Shown here: in pieces, positions 30,744 to 39,871 of the stretch | Numbering within the stretch: position 1 is the first letter of the stretch | Layout of the letters: every line of letters begins with the position of its first letter | DNA from: a bacterium | GTDB lineage: Bacteria > Planctomycetota > J058 > JAJDCP01 | Length of the DNA stretch: 45,142 nucleotides | Assembly: GCA_030428695.1 (NCBI GenBank) | Contig: JAUIEM010000011.1 | Span: 1-45,142 of the forward strand | Direction of reading: 5' to 3' | Position numbers and translations under genes: made by a program | The notes under the pieces: model-generated | What the model was told of the DNA's origin: nothing | The model's input: only the letters and a program-made list of their open reading frames with translations | Database searches by the model: none

Positions 30744-32087
30744 ATGCCCCGCCTCGACGCCGACGACGTGCTCGCCGCCTGCGCCCGCCTGGCCGACGCG
30801 ATCCCCTTCTACGTGCTCGACCGCGACGGAGCGATCCGCCATGCCTCCGACGGGGCGCGGCAGCTCGGCGGCGGACGCCTGGTCGTCGAGGACTGCACCC
30901 TCGAGGTCGGCGCCGAGCGCCTCGAGGGCGATCTGTCGCCGCTGCTCGACCGCGAGTGGAGGGGCGAGCCCGCGCGCTACCTGACCCGCGAGGGGCGGCG
31001 CGCGGCCTTCCGGGTGCACTCGCTGCTGGTGCCGCCGGAGGAGCCGGCGGTCGTGCTGCTGCGCCTCGATCCGTACAGCCTCAGCCTGGCCGAGCCGGGC
31101 GGGATGCGGGTGCGGCCCTGGCGCTCCTTCGCGGACGCGAGCGATTTCCACGGCCTGCTGACCCGCTCCTCGGCGATGCGCAAGCTGTTCGCGGTCGTGC
31201 AGCGGGTCGCCGCGGCCGACGTGACCGTGCTGGTGCGGGGCGAGAGCGGCACGGGCAAGGAGGCGATCGCCCGCGCGCTGCACGCCCTGAGCCCGCGGTC
31301 GGGCAAGCCCTTCGTGTCGGTCAGCTGCGCGGCGCTGACGGCGACCCTGCTCGAGAGCGAGCTGTTCGGCCACGTGCGCGGCGCCTTCACCGGCGCGGTC
31401 GGCGACCGGCGGGGGATGTTCGAGCGCGCCGATGGCGGCAGCCTGTTCCTCGACGAGGTCGCCGAGCTGCCCGTGGACCTGCAGGCGAAGCTGCTGCGGG
31501 TGCTGCAGGAGCGCAGCTTCACCCCGGTCGGCGGCACCCGCGCGGTCGAGGTCGACGTGCGGGTGATCTCCGCGACCCACCAGAGCCTGCGCCGGGCGGT
31601 CGCCGAGGGGCGCTTCCGGGAGGACCTGATGTTCCGGCTGCGGGTGGTGCCGCTGTTCCTGCCCCCGCTGCGCGAGCGGCGCGAGGACATCGAGCTGTTG
31701 GTGTCGCACAACCTCGAGCGGGCGGGCGCCTCGGGGCGGCACGCCTACGCCCGGGTGCACCCGGTCGCGATGCGGGCGCTGCTCGACCATCCCTGGACCG
31801 GGAACGTGCGCGAGCTGCAGAACGCGATGGAGTACGCCTCGGTGGTCGGGGTCGGCGACAGCCTGACCATCGACGAGCTGCCCCCGGAGTTCCGCGAGGG
31901 TCCCCTTCCGCCGCCGCGGTCGGCGCCCCCGGCGAGCGCCGGGAGCGAAGAGGCCGCCCGCATCCGGGCGGCCCTCGACGAGACCGGCGGGCACCAGGGG
32001 CGGGCCGCAGAGCTGCTCGGCATGCACCGCAGCACCCTGTGGCGGAAGCTGCGCACCCTGGGCATCCGTGGGCCCTTCCGCCGCTGA
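30744..32087 (+). CDS. Sigma-54-dependent transcriptional activator (NtrC family, PAS-like sensor)
   Basis: A 447-residue regulator. Residues about 1-130 look like a PAS-type sensor (IPFYVLDRDGAIRHASDGAR), not a phosphoreceiver. The AAA+ domain (about 140-370) has Walker A GESGTGKE (about 166-173), the sigma-54 contact loop GAFTGA (about 212-217), Walker B GGSLFLDEVAEL and the arginine finger region FREDLMFRLRVVPL. A Fis-type helix-turn-helix closes the protein (GHQGRAAELLGMHRSTLWRK, about 415-440). GAGG is five bases before ATG. It converges on a Rieske gene, with the stop codons almost touching. Its target promoters are not identifiable here. Confidence 0.93.
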   Translation: MPRLDADDVLAACARLADAIPFYVLDRDGAIRHASDGARQLGGGRLVVEDCTLEVGAERLEGDLSPLLDREWRGEPARYLTREGRRAAFRVHSLLVPPEEPAVVLLRLDPYSLSLAEPGGMRVRPWRSFADASDFHGLLTRSSAMRKLFAVVQRVAAADVTVLVRGESGTGKEAIARALHALSPRSGKPFVSVSCAALTATLLESELFGHVRGAFTGAVGDRRGMFERADGGSLFLDEVAELPVDLQAKLLRVLQERSFTPVGGTRAVEVDVRVISATHQSLRRAVAEGRFREDLMFRLRVVPLFLPPLRERREDIELLVSHNLERAGASGRHAYARVHPVAMRALLDHPWTGNVRELQNAMEYASVVGVGDSLTIDELPPEFREGPLPPPRSAPPASAGSEEAARIRAALDETGGHQGRAAELLGMHRSTLWRKLRTLGIRGPFRR

Positions 32088-32088
32088 T

Positions 32089-32643
32089 TCAGCAGGCGAG
32101 GAACGAGCCCGGCTGCGTCCATTCCCCCTTCTCCTGCTGGAACTTCTCGTCCTTGCGCACCTCGATCTGGCCGTCGTCGGCCAGGCCGATGGCGAAGCGC
32201 TCGAGCGGGCGCGGCGCTGGTCCCTCGAAGTTGACGCCGGTCAGGCGGAAGCCGCTGCCGTGGCAGGGGCACTTGAACTTGCGCTCCGAGGCGAGCAGGT
32301 TCGGCGTGCAGCCGAGGTGGGTACAGATCGTCGACAGGGCGTAGATGCCCGGCTGGCCGGGGTTCCCCGAGAGCGGGTCGGAGGCGGTGCGCACGACCCA
32401 GAAGCCGCGGGGCTTGAACTGCTCGTGCACGCCGGGGCCGAAGCTGCTCGGGTAACCGATCTTGAAGCGGGTCTCTTCGACGTCGAAGGGGACGTTGGGG
32501 AACAGGAAGCGGGCGATCATGTTCCCGACGCCGGCGATGCCGAGGGCGAACAGCGTCCAGCCGGCGCTGGACCAGGCGAGCAGGCGTCCGAAGCCTCGGC
32601 GGTCGAGGGCGCGGGGGGGAGCGGGCGGAGTGCGGGTGGTCAT
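32089..32643 (-). CDS. Second Rieske [2Fe-2S] protein (no adjacent cytochrome b)
   Basis: A 184-residue protein with a twin-arginine-like start (LDRRGFGRLLAW), one membrane helix (SAGWTLFALGIAGVGNMIAR), and Rieske motifs CTHLGC and CPCHGSGF with four metal ligands. It has the extra residues of the longer, cyanobacterial/b6f-type Rieske subunits, unlike the shorter 160-residue copy of the cytochrome b operon at 7166. GGAGG lies eight bases before ATG. No cytochrome b is adjacent. It may serve a complex encoded elsewhere or swap into the bc-type complex. The C-terminus (GSFLAC) is unusual in ending with a cysteine. Confidence 0.92.
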   Translation of the reverse strand: MTTRTPPAPPRALDRRGFGRLLAWSSAGWTLFALGIAGVGNMIARFLFPNVPFDVEETRFKIGYPSSFGPGVHEQFKPRGFWVVRTASDPLSGNPGQPGIYALSTICTHLGCTPNLLASERKFKCPCHGSGFRLTGVNFEGPAPRPLERFAIGLADDGQIEVRKDEKFQQEKGEWTQPGSFLAC

Positions 32644-32954
32644 CGGTCGTCCTCCTGTGCGCGGGTTGCGCGTGGATACGTCGAGACCGGAGCACGCCTC
32701 GTGCCGCGCACGCCGTTCCCGGTCCGAGGCGGGCCGCGGGGTACCGGAGCGGAGGAGTGTTGCCCGATGTTGCAACAACGGTCGCATGCGCCGGGTGCGG
32801 CGACCGTCCGTCCGGGCGCTCGGTCGGCTTCCCCCGGATTCCGGATCAACCCGGAGAATCGAACGGGGTCGGGGATGGGCGACGCGGGGCCGGGCTCTCG
32901 AAGGGCGCGCGGCCGACCACGGGGGGCCGGATTCCCCCTCGGTTGTTTGCGAGT
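32644..32954. other. Divergent intergenic region between a Rieske gene and a histidine kinase
   Basis: No gene is seen. It contains a perfect 10-bp palindrome, TGTTG CAACA, at 32768-32777, which might be an operator site. Confidence 0.35.
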
Positions 32955-32963
32955 TGCTATACT
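32955..32963 (+). promoter_or_regulatory. Extended -10 promoter element before the histidine kinase
   Basis: TGCTATACT, an extended -10 element, ends 75 bases before the suggested TTG start and 33 bases before an ATC codon preceded by GGAG. No matching -35 is seen. Confidence 0.5.
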
Positions 32964-33038
32964 CCAGGCAGCCCCCGCACACACCTGGAGCGAGAGATCA
33001 TCCTTCGCGTTGTCGAGCTGTGGAGCACGGTCCGGGCG

Positions 33039-36023
33039 TTGAGCGCTGGGGCGCGGCCGGCTGCAGGTCCGGCCTGGCTGACGCTCGAGTTGTGGCTGCT
33101 CGGGGGTTGTCTCGTCGGGCTGCTCGTGTTGCTGTTCCTGCTCGGGCGCGCCTACCGACGGGTCCGGGAGAGGGAGCGGGATCTCGCCGGGCAGCGTCGG
33201 GTGTTGGAGATGATCGTCGGGGAGGCTCCGGTCGAGGTCTCGTTGGCCGCCTTGATCCGGCTCGTCGAGGCGCAGGCGCCCGGGATGGTCGGCTCCGTCC
33301 AGGCCTTCGACCCCGTCTCCAGGCGCATCGAGCTCTCGGTCGCGCCGGGTCTGCCCGACAGCTACGGCCGCCAGCTCATCGGCCTGAAGGCGGGCCCCTG
33401 CGTCGGCTCCTGTGGGACCGCCGCCTACCGCGAGGAGCAGGTCATCGTCGCGGACATCGAGACGGACCCGCTCTGGGCAGACTACCGTGGGCTGGTTTCG
33501 CCCCTGGGCCTGAAGGCCTGCTGGTCCACCCCGATCTTCGGCGCGAGCCAGGAGCTGCTCGGCACCTTCGCGATGTACTACCGCGTACCGCGGCGGCCGA
33601 CCCCGCACCACCAGCGCCTGATCGAGCTGTCGACGAGCATGGCCGCCGTCGCGTTGCAGAAGCGGCGGGGGATCCTCGAGCGCACCCGCCTGAGCGATCG
33701 CCTGCGCAGGACATCCGCGACCGGTGGGGTCGGCACCTGGGAGTGGGACACGGAGGCGCGGCGCTTCCACCTCGACAGGCCGCTCCGGGAGCTGTGGCCG
33801 GCCGGCGGAGAGCGCGACGGCATCGGCCAGGACGCGTTCCTGCAGGCGGTCGATCCCGCCGATCGCGCCGCGGTGCAGCGAGGGCTCCAGGTGATCCGCA
33901 GCGACGCACCGGGGCAGGAGCTGGAGTTCCGCGTGCACGCGTCGGAGGGCGCGGTGCGATGGGTGATGTTCCGGGCCGAGCCGGGACTGGGGACGTCGGA
34001 GCCGAGCCGGGTGGTGGGGGTGGGCCTCGACGTCACTCCCCGGCGCGTGGCGGAGATGGCCCTGCGAAGGCGCGAGGCGCAGTACCGGACCGTCTTCGAG
34101 CAGTGCGCCGACGGGATCTGCGTCCTCGAGGGAGGGCGCTTCGTCGCGATGAACCCCGCCGGCTGCCGGATGCTCGGGTACACGGCGGACGAGATCATCG
34201 GGCTCCGCGACGCCGACGTGGTGGCGAAGGCCGACGTCGGCAGGATCGCTTCGGCGGTGGCGCTCCTGAGGGAAGACCAGCCGGTGCCCAGCGAGTGGCG
34301 CCTGCTGCGCAAGGACGGCTCGACCTTCGTCTGCGAGGCGAGCGCGACACAGACGGCGGACAAGCGCGTCGCCGTGTTCCGGGACGTCACCGAGGCGCGC
34401 AGGATCGCGGAGGCCCTGAGCACGAGCGAGCAGCGCCTGCGCCTCGCGCTCGAGGCCGCCGAGATGGGGGTCTTCGAATGGGAGATCGCGGCGGATCGGG
34501 TGAGCTGGTCGCCCGATCTCGAAGAGCGCTGGGGACTTCCGCCCGGAGCGCTCGGCCGCTGCCTCGAGTCGTTCGAGCGCTGGGTGTTACCCGAAGACCT
34601 GCCCGCCTTCCAGGCCGAGCGCGAGCGCAGCATGGCGACCCGCACACGCATGCGGTACGAGTTCCGCAGCGTCCAGGCCGACGGGACCGTCCGCTGGTTC
34701 CTCGCCGTCGGGACCTTCCGCTACGACGCCGCCGGCAAACCCCTGCGCCTGCTCGGGACGATGCTCGACACGAGCGATCAGCGCCGCGCAGAGCAGGAGA
34801 GCGCCGAGCATCAGCGGATGTTGTCGACCCTGATCAGCAACCTGCCCGGAGCGGTCTACCGGCGGCGGAACGACGCGGAGCTCAGCGTCGAGTTCTTCAG
34901 CGAGGGCATCACGGCCCTGAGCGGTTATCTGCCCGGGGAGTTCCGCGCCCAACGTCAGTCGTGGGCGGGGCTCATGCACCCCGCCGACGCTGGCGGGGTG
35001 GTCGAGCAGATCGCCGCGGCCATCGAGGCCGGCCAGCCTTTCGAGCTCAGCTACAGGATCCGGACCCGGGACGGGACGGAGAAGTGGGCCTGGGAGCGCG
35101 GTCGCGGTGTCTACGACAGCGCGGGTCAGCTGCTCGCGCTGGAGGGCTTCGTCACCGACATCACGGCGCAGAAGCGCGCCGAGCTCGCGATGCGCCGCCT
35201 CAACGCGGAGCTGGAGATGCGCATCGAAGCGCGGACGCAGGATCTGAAGACCGCCCGCGACCGCGCGGAGACCGCCGACAGGCTGAAGTCCTCCTTCCTC
35301 GCGACGATGTCGCACGAGCTGCGCACCCCACTGAACAGCGTGCTCGGCTTCACGGGCATCCTCCTCCAGGAGCTCCCCGGCCCCCTGAACGCCGAACAGC
35401 GCAAGCAGCTCTCGATGGTCCAGACCAGCGGCCGCCATCTGCTGAGCCTGATCAACGACGTGCTCGACCTGTCGCGCATCGAGGCGGGCCAGCTGGAGCT
35501 CGCGTGGACCGTGTTCGATCCCCGGGTCGTCGTCGCGGAGACCGTGTCGTCGCTCGAGCCCTTCGCATGCGAGAAGGGGCTGCGACTGACCGTCGATGTG
35601 GCCGCCGACGTGCCGAAGGTCCAGGGGGACAGGCGCCGGCTCGGGCAGATCCTCCTCAACCTCCTGAACAACGCGATCAAGTTCACCGAGCGCGGTCACG
35701 TGCGGCTCCGTGTGCAACGCGATGGCGAGCAGGTCGCCTTCTCGGTCGAGGATGAGGGCTGCGGCATCCGGCCGGAGCACATGGGCGACCTCTTCAAGCC
35801 GTTTCAACAGCTCGATGGAGGAATCTCACGGAAGCACGGCGGCACGGGTCTCGGTCTGTCGATCAGCCAACGGCTGGTCGAGATGCTCGGCGGACGCATC
35901 GAGGTCGAGAGCACCTGGCAGGAAGGCAGCACATTCACCTTCTGGGTGCTCGCCCCCGCGGGCGGTCGCGATGCGGCCGTGCGCGCGGGACGGTCTCAGC
36001 CCGCCGGCTCGGAGCGGCCCTGA
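33039..36023 (+). CDS. Multi-PAS/GAF sensor histidine kinase
   Basis: A large kinase of 994 residues if translation starts at the TTG at 33039. Order: one membrane helix (LLGGCLVGLLVLLFLLGRAY), GAF-like domain (about 54-208), four PAS-type domains (about 218-335, 348-455, 466-590, 593-715), coiled-coil, HisKA with MSHELRTPLN (His about 759), and a HATPase with NNAIKFTE, DEGCGI and GGTGLGLSI. No ATG or GTG start is visible in the 5' region. An ATC at 32997 has GGAG six bases upstream and would add 14 residues. It is followed after 86 bases by a DivK-like regulator and then a hybrid kinase, forming one signalling locus. Confidence 0.88.
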   Translation: MSAGARPAAGPAWLTLELWLLGGCLVGLLVLLFLLGRAYRRVRERERDLAGQRRVLEMIVGEAPVEVSLAALIRLVEAQAPGMVGSVQAFDPVSRRIELSVAPGLPDSYGRQLIGLKAGPCVGSCGTAAYREEQVIVADIETDPLWADYRGLVSPLGLKACWSTPIFGASQELLGTFAMYYRVPRRPTPHHQRLIELSTSMAAVALQKRRGILERTRLSDRLRRTSATGGVGTWEWDTEARRFHLDRPLRELWPAGGERDGIGQDAFLQAVDPADRAAVQRGLQVIRSDAPGQELEFRVHASEGAVRWVMFRAEPGLGTSEPSRVVGVGLDVTPRRVAEMALRRREAQYRTVFEQCADGICVLEGGRFVAMNPAGCRMLGYTADEIIGLRDADVVAKADVGRIASAVALLREDQPVPSEWRLLRKDGSTFVCEASATQTADKRVAVFRDVTEARRIAEALSTSEQRLRLALEAAEMGVFEWEIAADRVSWSPDLEERWGLPPGALGRCLESFERWVLPEDLPAFQAERERSMATRTRMRYEFRSVQADGTVRWFLAVGTFRYDAAGKPLRLLGTMLDTSDQRRAEQESAEHQRMLSTLISNLPGAVYRRRNDAELSVEFFSEGITALSGYLPGEFRAQRQSWAGLMHPADAGGVVEQIAAAIEAGQPFELSYRIRTRDGTEKWAWERGRGVYDSAGQLLALEGFVTDITAQKRAELAMRRLNAELEMRIEARTQDLKTARDRAETADRLKSSFLATMSHELRTPLNSVLGFTGILLQELPGPLNAEQRKQLSMVQTSGRHLLSLINDVLDLSRIEAGQLELAWTVFDPRVVVAETVSSLEPFACEKGLRLTVDVAADVPKVQGDRRRLGQILLNLLNNAIKFTERGHVRLRVQRDGEQVAFSVEDEGCGIRPEHMGDLFKPFQQLDGGISRKHGGTGLGLSISQRLVEMLGGRIEVESTWQEGSTFTFWVLAPAGGRDAAVRAGRSQPAGSERP

Positions 36024-36109
36024 TGCACGCGCGCGGCGCCTCCCGGGAACCGATCGCGGCGCACGTCGTCTCTCCGTCTGTCCTCCCCTCGCACGCACGG
36101 CGGTAGACC

Positions 36110-36538
36110 ATGACGCGGCAGAAGATCCTGATCGTCGAAGACAACGAGCACAACCTGTACATGATGGTCTTCCTGCTCGAGAAGTCGGGCTTCGACACGC
36201 TCGAGGCGACGAACGGACCGCAGGCGCTGACGATGGCGGTCTCCGAGCTGCCGGACCTGGTGATCCTCGACGTCCAGCTGCCCGGTATGGACGGCTTCAG
36301 CGTCGCGCGGAAGCTGCGTGCCCTGCCGTGCCTCGACGCGGTGCCGATCGTCGCGGTGACGTCGCACGCGATGGTCGGCGACCGCGAGCGGATCCTCGCG
36401 GCCGGAGCGGACCTGTACATCGAGAAACCGATCGATCCGTCGACGTTCGTCGCGAGCATTCGCGCATGCCTGGCGACGGGGAACCAGACCCGCGGAGATC
36501 CGGGCCCGCCAGCGAGGCCTCCCACCGCGGATGAATGA
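36110..36538 (+). CDS. Single-domain response regulator (CheY/DivK-like)
   Basis: A 142-residue receiver with no output domain. The phosphoacceptor is Asp54 in VILDVQLPGMDG, with the acidic pair Glu10-Asp11 (ILIVEDNEHN), Thr84 in VAVTS and Lys106 in IEKPI. The DNEHNLYM and LPGMDG forms resemble DivK-type regulators. A short Pro-rich tail ends the protein. It is placed between two large kinases on the same strand, so it is the likely phosphate carrier of both. Confidence 0.92.
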   Translation: MTRQKILIVEDNEHNLYMMVFLLEKSGFDTLEATNGPQALTMAVSELPDLVILDVQLPGMDGFSVARKLRALPCLDAVPIVAVTSHAMVGDRERILAAGADLYIEKPIDPSTFVASIRACLATGNQTRGDPGPPARPPTADE

Positions 36539-36544
36539 CCTGAC

Positions 36545-36573
36545 TTGACCACACAAGTCGTCCCGCCGATACT
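36545..36573 (+). promoter_or_regulatory. Sigma-70 promoter of the hybrid kinase gene
   Basis: TTGACC, 17 bases, GATACT: near-consensus -35 and -10 with ideal spacing, 29 bases before the GTG start. A second possible -10 (TACACT, 36586-36591) is too close to the start unless the message is leaderless. Confidence 0.65.
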
Positions 36574-36602
36574 CGCGGGGAGTCGTACACTGAGCGAGAT
36601 GT

Positions 36603-39600
36603 GTGGAAGCGCCGCGGATATTGGTCGTCGATGATCGTTTCGATACTCGTTACTACCTCAAGTACCTGTTCGAGGAGCACGGGTACGTGGTCCGCGAGGC
36701 CTCGCACGGAGAGGAAGCGATCGGGTTGGCGCAGCGAGAGGCGCCCGTCTGTGTCGTGACCGACATCCTGATGCCGGTGATGGACGGCTACGCGCTCTGC
36801 AGGGCCTGGTGCAGCGACCCCGCGCTGCAACACATCCCGCTGATCGTGTACTCCTGCACCTACTCCCAGCCCGAAGACCGCGAGCTCGCGCTGCGCCTGG
36901 GGGCGCGGCGCTATCTGATCGCGCCGATGGCCCCGGACGCGCTGCTCGCCGAGGTCCAGGCGGTGTTGGATGAGGGGCCGGTCATCGCGGCGCGGGCGCC
37001 GCTCAGGAACGAGACCGAGTTCCTGCAGCTCTACAACAAGCGGCTGGTGTCCCGGCTCGAGGAGAACATGCGCGCTCTCGACCAGGCCAACCGCGAGCTG
37101 CGCCAGGCCCAGATGCACAGCCGCGCGGTGCTGAATTCGGTCGAGGACGCGCTGATCTCCCTCGACAGCGGGGGCAGGTTCGTCGAGTGGAACCTCGCCG
37201 CAGAGAAGATCTTCGGCTACAGCAAGCCGCAGATCCTCGGCCAGTCGCACCGGCTGCTCCTGCTCGACGGGCAGGACGGAGAAGGCGACCGACTGCTCGA
37301 CGAGGCCCGCGAGCACGGGAGCGTCCGCGCGACCTGCAGACGGAAGGCCCGGGACGGCTCCGGCCGCATGGTGAAGATCGCGATGAGCTACCTGGGCCCG
37401 GAGCTCGGCTACGCGGCAGCGATCCACGACCTGACCAGCCACCTGCGGGCGCAGACGGCGCTCGAGACGGCGGAGAAGCGGCTGAGCCGGCTGCTGCGCC
37501 TCAGCCCGGCGGTGTTCTACTCGCTGCGTGTCGGGCCGGACGGCGCGACGGTGCCGGTCTGGGCCAGCGACAGCATCACGCGCCTGTGGGGGTACTCCAC
37601 CGTTGAGGTGCTCCAGCCGGACTGGTGGGCGTGCCACCTGCATCCGGAAGACCGCGAAGCCGCCGAGGCCGCGATGGCGGGGCTCGTCGCGAAGGGCCGA
37701 CTCGTCCATGAGTACCGGCTGCGCACGGCCCTGGGCGAGTACGTGTGGGTGCGCGACGAGCTCTCCTACTTCGACGGCGACAGCGACACCGCGGGGGAGA
37801 TCGTCGGCGTGTGGCTCGACATCTCCGAGAGCCGGCGGGCGAGTGAGGAGCGGGCGTCGTTGGCGGCGCAGCTGCACCAGTCGCAGAAGCTCGAAGCCGT
37901 CGGCCAGCTCGCCGGCGGTGTCGCCCACGACTTCAACAACATGCTGACCGTCGTCCTCGGGCACACCGGCTCGCTCGCGGCGCGGCTCAAGGGCTCCGAT
38001 GCGCTGCTGCGACCGGTCCTCGAGATCCGCAAGGCGGGCGAGCGGGCGGCGGCCCTGACCCGCAGGCTTCTGGCCTTCGCGCGGCACCAGATCGTGCATC
38101 CCCAGGTCGTCGATCTCAACGAGGTCGTCGGGGGCTTCCGCGATATGCTCCGTCGGCTGATTCCGGAGGACATCGCGATCGAGCTCATCCTCGGTCGCCC
38201 GCTCGGCGTCACCCTGCTCGACCCGGTGCAGGTCGAGCAGATCCTCCTCAACCTCGCGGTCAACGCGCGGGACGCGATGCCCGACGGCGGAACGTTGACC
38301 ATCGAGACCGGCAACTCCGCGTCTCTGGACGACGCGGACGACGCGGGCATGGTCATGCTCGCCGTGTCCGACACCGGGGTCGGCATGGAGCCGGAGATCC
38401 GGGCGCGGATCTTCGAGCCCTTCTTCACCACCAAGCTCGAGGGCGGGGGCACCGGGCTCGGCCTGGCGACCGTCGTCGACATCGCGCGACAGAGCGGCGG
38501 CCGGGTAGAGGTCCGCACGACGCCGGGCGAGGGCTCGCGCTTCGAGGTCCATTTCCCCTGCACGAGCGTGAGCGCGGCGGAATCCACCGAGCCGACGGCG
38601 CCGTCGCGTGCCCGGCCGCGAACGAAGCCGTCCGGTGCGACCATCCTGGTCGTCGAGGACGAGCCGCTGGTGCGCGAGCTGACCACCCAGCTCCTCGCGG
38701 AGGCCGGCTACCGCGTGCTCGAGGCCTCGCGGGCGGCGCAGGCGCTGACGGTCTTCGAGGCCAACGCCGCCCAGATCGGGTTGGTTCTCAGCGATGTCGT
38801 GCTGCCGGACATGAGCGGGCCGCTGTTGATCAAACGGCTCGCCGAGCAGGCGCCGGGACTCGGGGCGATCTTGATGTCGGGCTACGCGCCGATGGCGCAG
38901 GCCGACGCCCGCGCGCCGGCGCCGTACCAGCACTTTCTCGCGAAGCCCTTCGGCAGCGAAGAGCTGCTGGCGGCGGTCCAGTCCTCGCTGGCACGGACCG
39001 GTCTGGAGCCGGCGGAAGCGCGGGAGGCGGAGGCGGAGGGCTCCGCGGCCGCCGTGCCCGATGCGCCGGCGCCGAGTCGCTCCCCGCCAGCGGCGAGCGA
39101 CAGCGCCCCGCGGTCCGCGACGCCGCACCGCGAAGCCAACGACAGCTTCGCGATGGGGATCACCCACGAGCTCGGCAACCGGCTGCTCGCGCTGCGTCTG
39201 CGCAGCAGCAACGCGCGCCGGCTCGCCTCGGACAGCGCGCTGGTCGAGAAGCTCGACGAGCTCGACCGGGGGATGGCGGAGGTGTCGACGCTGGTCCGCG
39301 ACCTGGCCGCCTTCGTCTCCGGCTCTCCGCGCGCGGCGACCTGCTTCGAGCTGCCCGTGCTCTTGAAGGAGATACAGAGCATCCTGGTGCGGGTGCTGGC
39401 GCCGCGGCGTCTGCATATGGCCGTGGCCCCGGGACTTCCGCTGCTGACGATGGACCGGACCGCGCTCCAGCGGCTCCTGATCATGCTCGCCGTCCAGGCG
39501 CGTGAGGCGACGGTCGGGAGCGACAGGATCGAGCTCCGCGGTGAGGCGACGGTCGAGGAGGGCGCGCGCCCGTTGTGCGGCGACCACACCCTCTCACCTG

Positions 39601-39758
39601 GCCGCTACGTCGCGATCCACCTGGGCGTGCCGGGCGCCGGGCTCGCGGCGGAGAGCCTCCGCTCCTGCTTCGCCCTCGCCCGGGAGAACGGGCTGTTCGT
39701 CGATTTCGTCCACCGCGCGCAGGACACGACGGTCTCGCTCCTCCGTCCGTTCCCCTGA
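36603..39758 (+). CDS. Hybrid sensor kinase with two receivers and a second degenerate kinase core
   Basis: A 1051-residue protein. Order: receiver 1 (residues 5-120; Asp54 in VVTDILMPVMDG, but the usual Lys is absent, LIAPM), two PAS domains (about 175-290, 292-410), a HisKA/HATPase kinase (GGVAHDFNN, His442; ATP site NARDAM, DTGVGM, GGGTGLGLAT), receiver 2 (TILVVEDEP, SDVVLPD, FLAKPF) and a Pro/Ala-rich linker. A second HisKA-like helix follows (GITHELGNR, His855), and a short C-terminal domain (to residue 1051) that lacks clear ATP motifs. The start is GTG, with a good sigma-70 promoter directly upstream. Receiver 1 is probably a sensor of phosphorylation state rather than a normal output switch. 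Confidence 0.88.
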   Translation: MEAPRILVVDDRFDTRYYLKYLFEEHGYVVREASHGEEAIGLAQREAPVCVVTDILMPVMDGYALCRAWCSDPALQHIPLIVYSCTYSQPEDRELALRLGARRYLIAPMAPDALLAEVQAVLDEGPVIAARAPLRNETEFLQLYNKRLVSRLEENMRALDQANRELRQAQMHSRAVLNSVEDALISLDSGGRFVEWNLAAEKIFGYSKPQILGQSHRLLLLDGQDGEGDRLLDEAREHGSVRATCRRKARDGSGRMVKIAMSYLGPELGYAAAIHDLTSHLRAQTALETAEKRLSRLLRLSPAVFYSLRVGPDGATVPVWASDSITRLWGYSTVEVLQPDWWACHLHPEDREAAEAAMAGLVAKGRLVHEYRLRTALGEYVWVRDELSYFDGDSDTAGEIVGVWLDISESRRASEERASLAAQLHQSQKLEAVGQLAGGVAHDFNNMLTVVLGHTGSLAARLKGSDALLRPVLEIRKAGERAAALTRRLLAFARHQIVHPQVVDLNEVVGGFRDMLRRLIPEDIAIELILGRPLGVTLLDPVQVEQILLNLAVNARDAMPDGGTLTIETGNSASLDDADDAGMVMLAVSDTGVGMEPEIRARIFEPFFTTKLEGGGTGLGLATVVDIARQSGGRVEVRTTPGEGSRFEVHFPCTSVSAAESTEPTAPSRARPRTKPSGATILVVEDEPLVRELTTQLLAEAGYRVLEASRAAQALTVFEANAAQIGLVLSDVVLPDMSGPLLIKRLAEQAPGLGAILMSGYAPMAQADARAPAPYQHFLAKPFGSEELLAAVQSSLARTGLEPAEAREAEAEGSAAAVPDAPAPSRSPPAASDSAPRSATPHREANDSFAMGITHELGNRLLALRLRSSNARRLASDSALVEKLDELDRGMAEVSTLVRDLAAFVSGSPRAATCFELPVLLKEIQSILVRVLAPRRLHMAVAPGLPLLTMDRTALQRLLIMLAVQAREATVGSDRIELRGEATVEEGARPLCGDHTLSPGRYVAIHLGVPGAGLAAESLRSCFALARENGLFVDFVHRAQDTTVSLLRPFP

Positions 39759-39812
39759 GCCCGGTGACGATCGACCTTCCCCATCGGGCCACGACGACGG
39801 CGAGTCCCCGCT

Positions 39813-39840
39813 TTGCACAGGTCCTGCCGAAGCGTACAAT
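39813..39840 (+). promoter_or_regulatory. Sigma-70 promoter of the DUF1015-serAC operon
   Basis: TTGCAC, 16 bases, TACAAT: good -35 and -10, 31 bases before the GTG start of DUF1015. Confidence 0.65.
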
Positions 39841-39871
39841 GGCGCCTCCAACCCCCGAAGGAGGAAGCTCC

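Noticed and set aside
36586..36591. TACACT as the -10 of the hybrid kinase
   Set aside because: It has no -35 and lies too close to the GTG; TTGACC-17-GATACT just upstream is far better.
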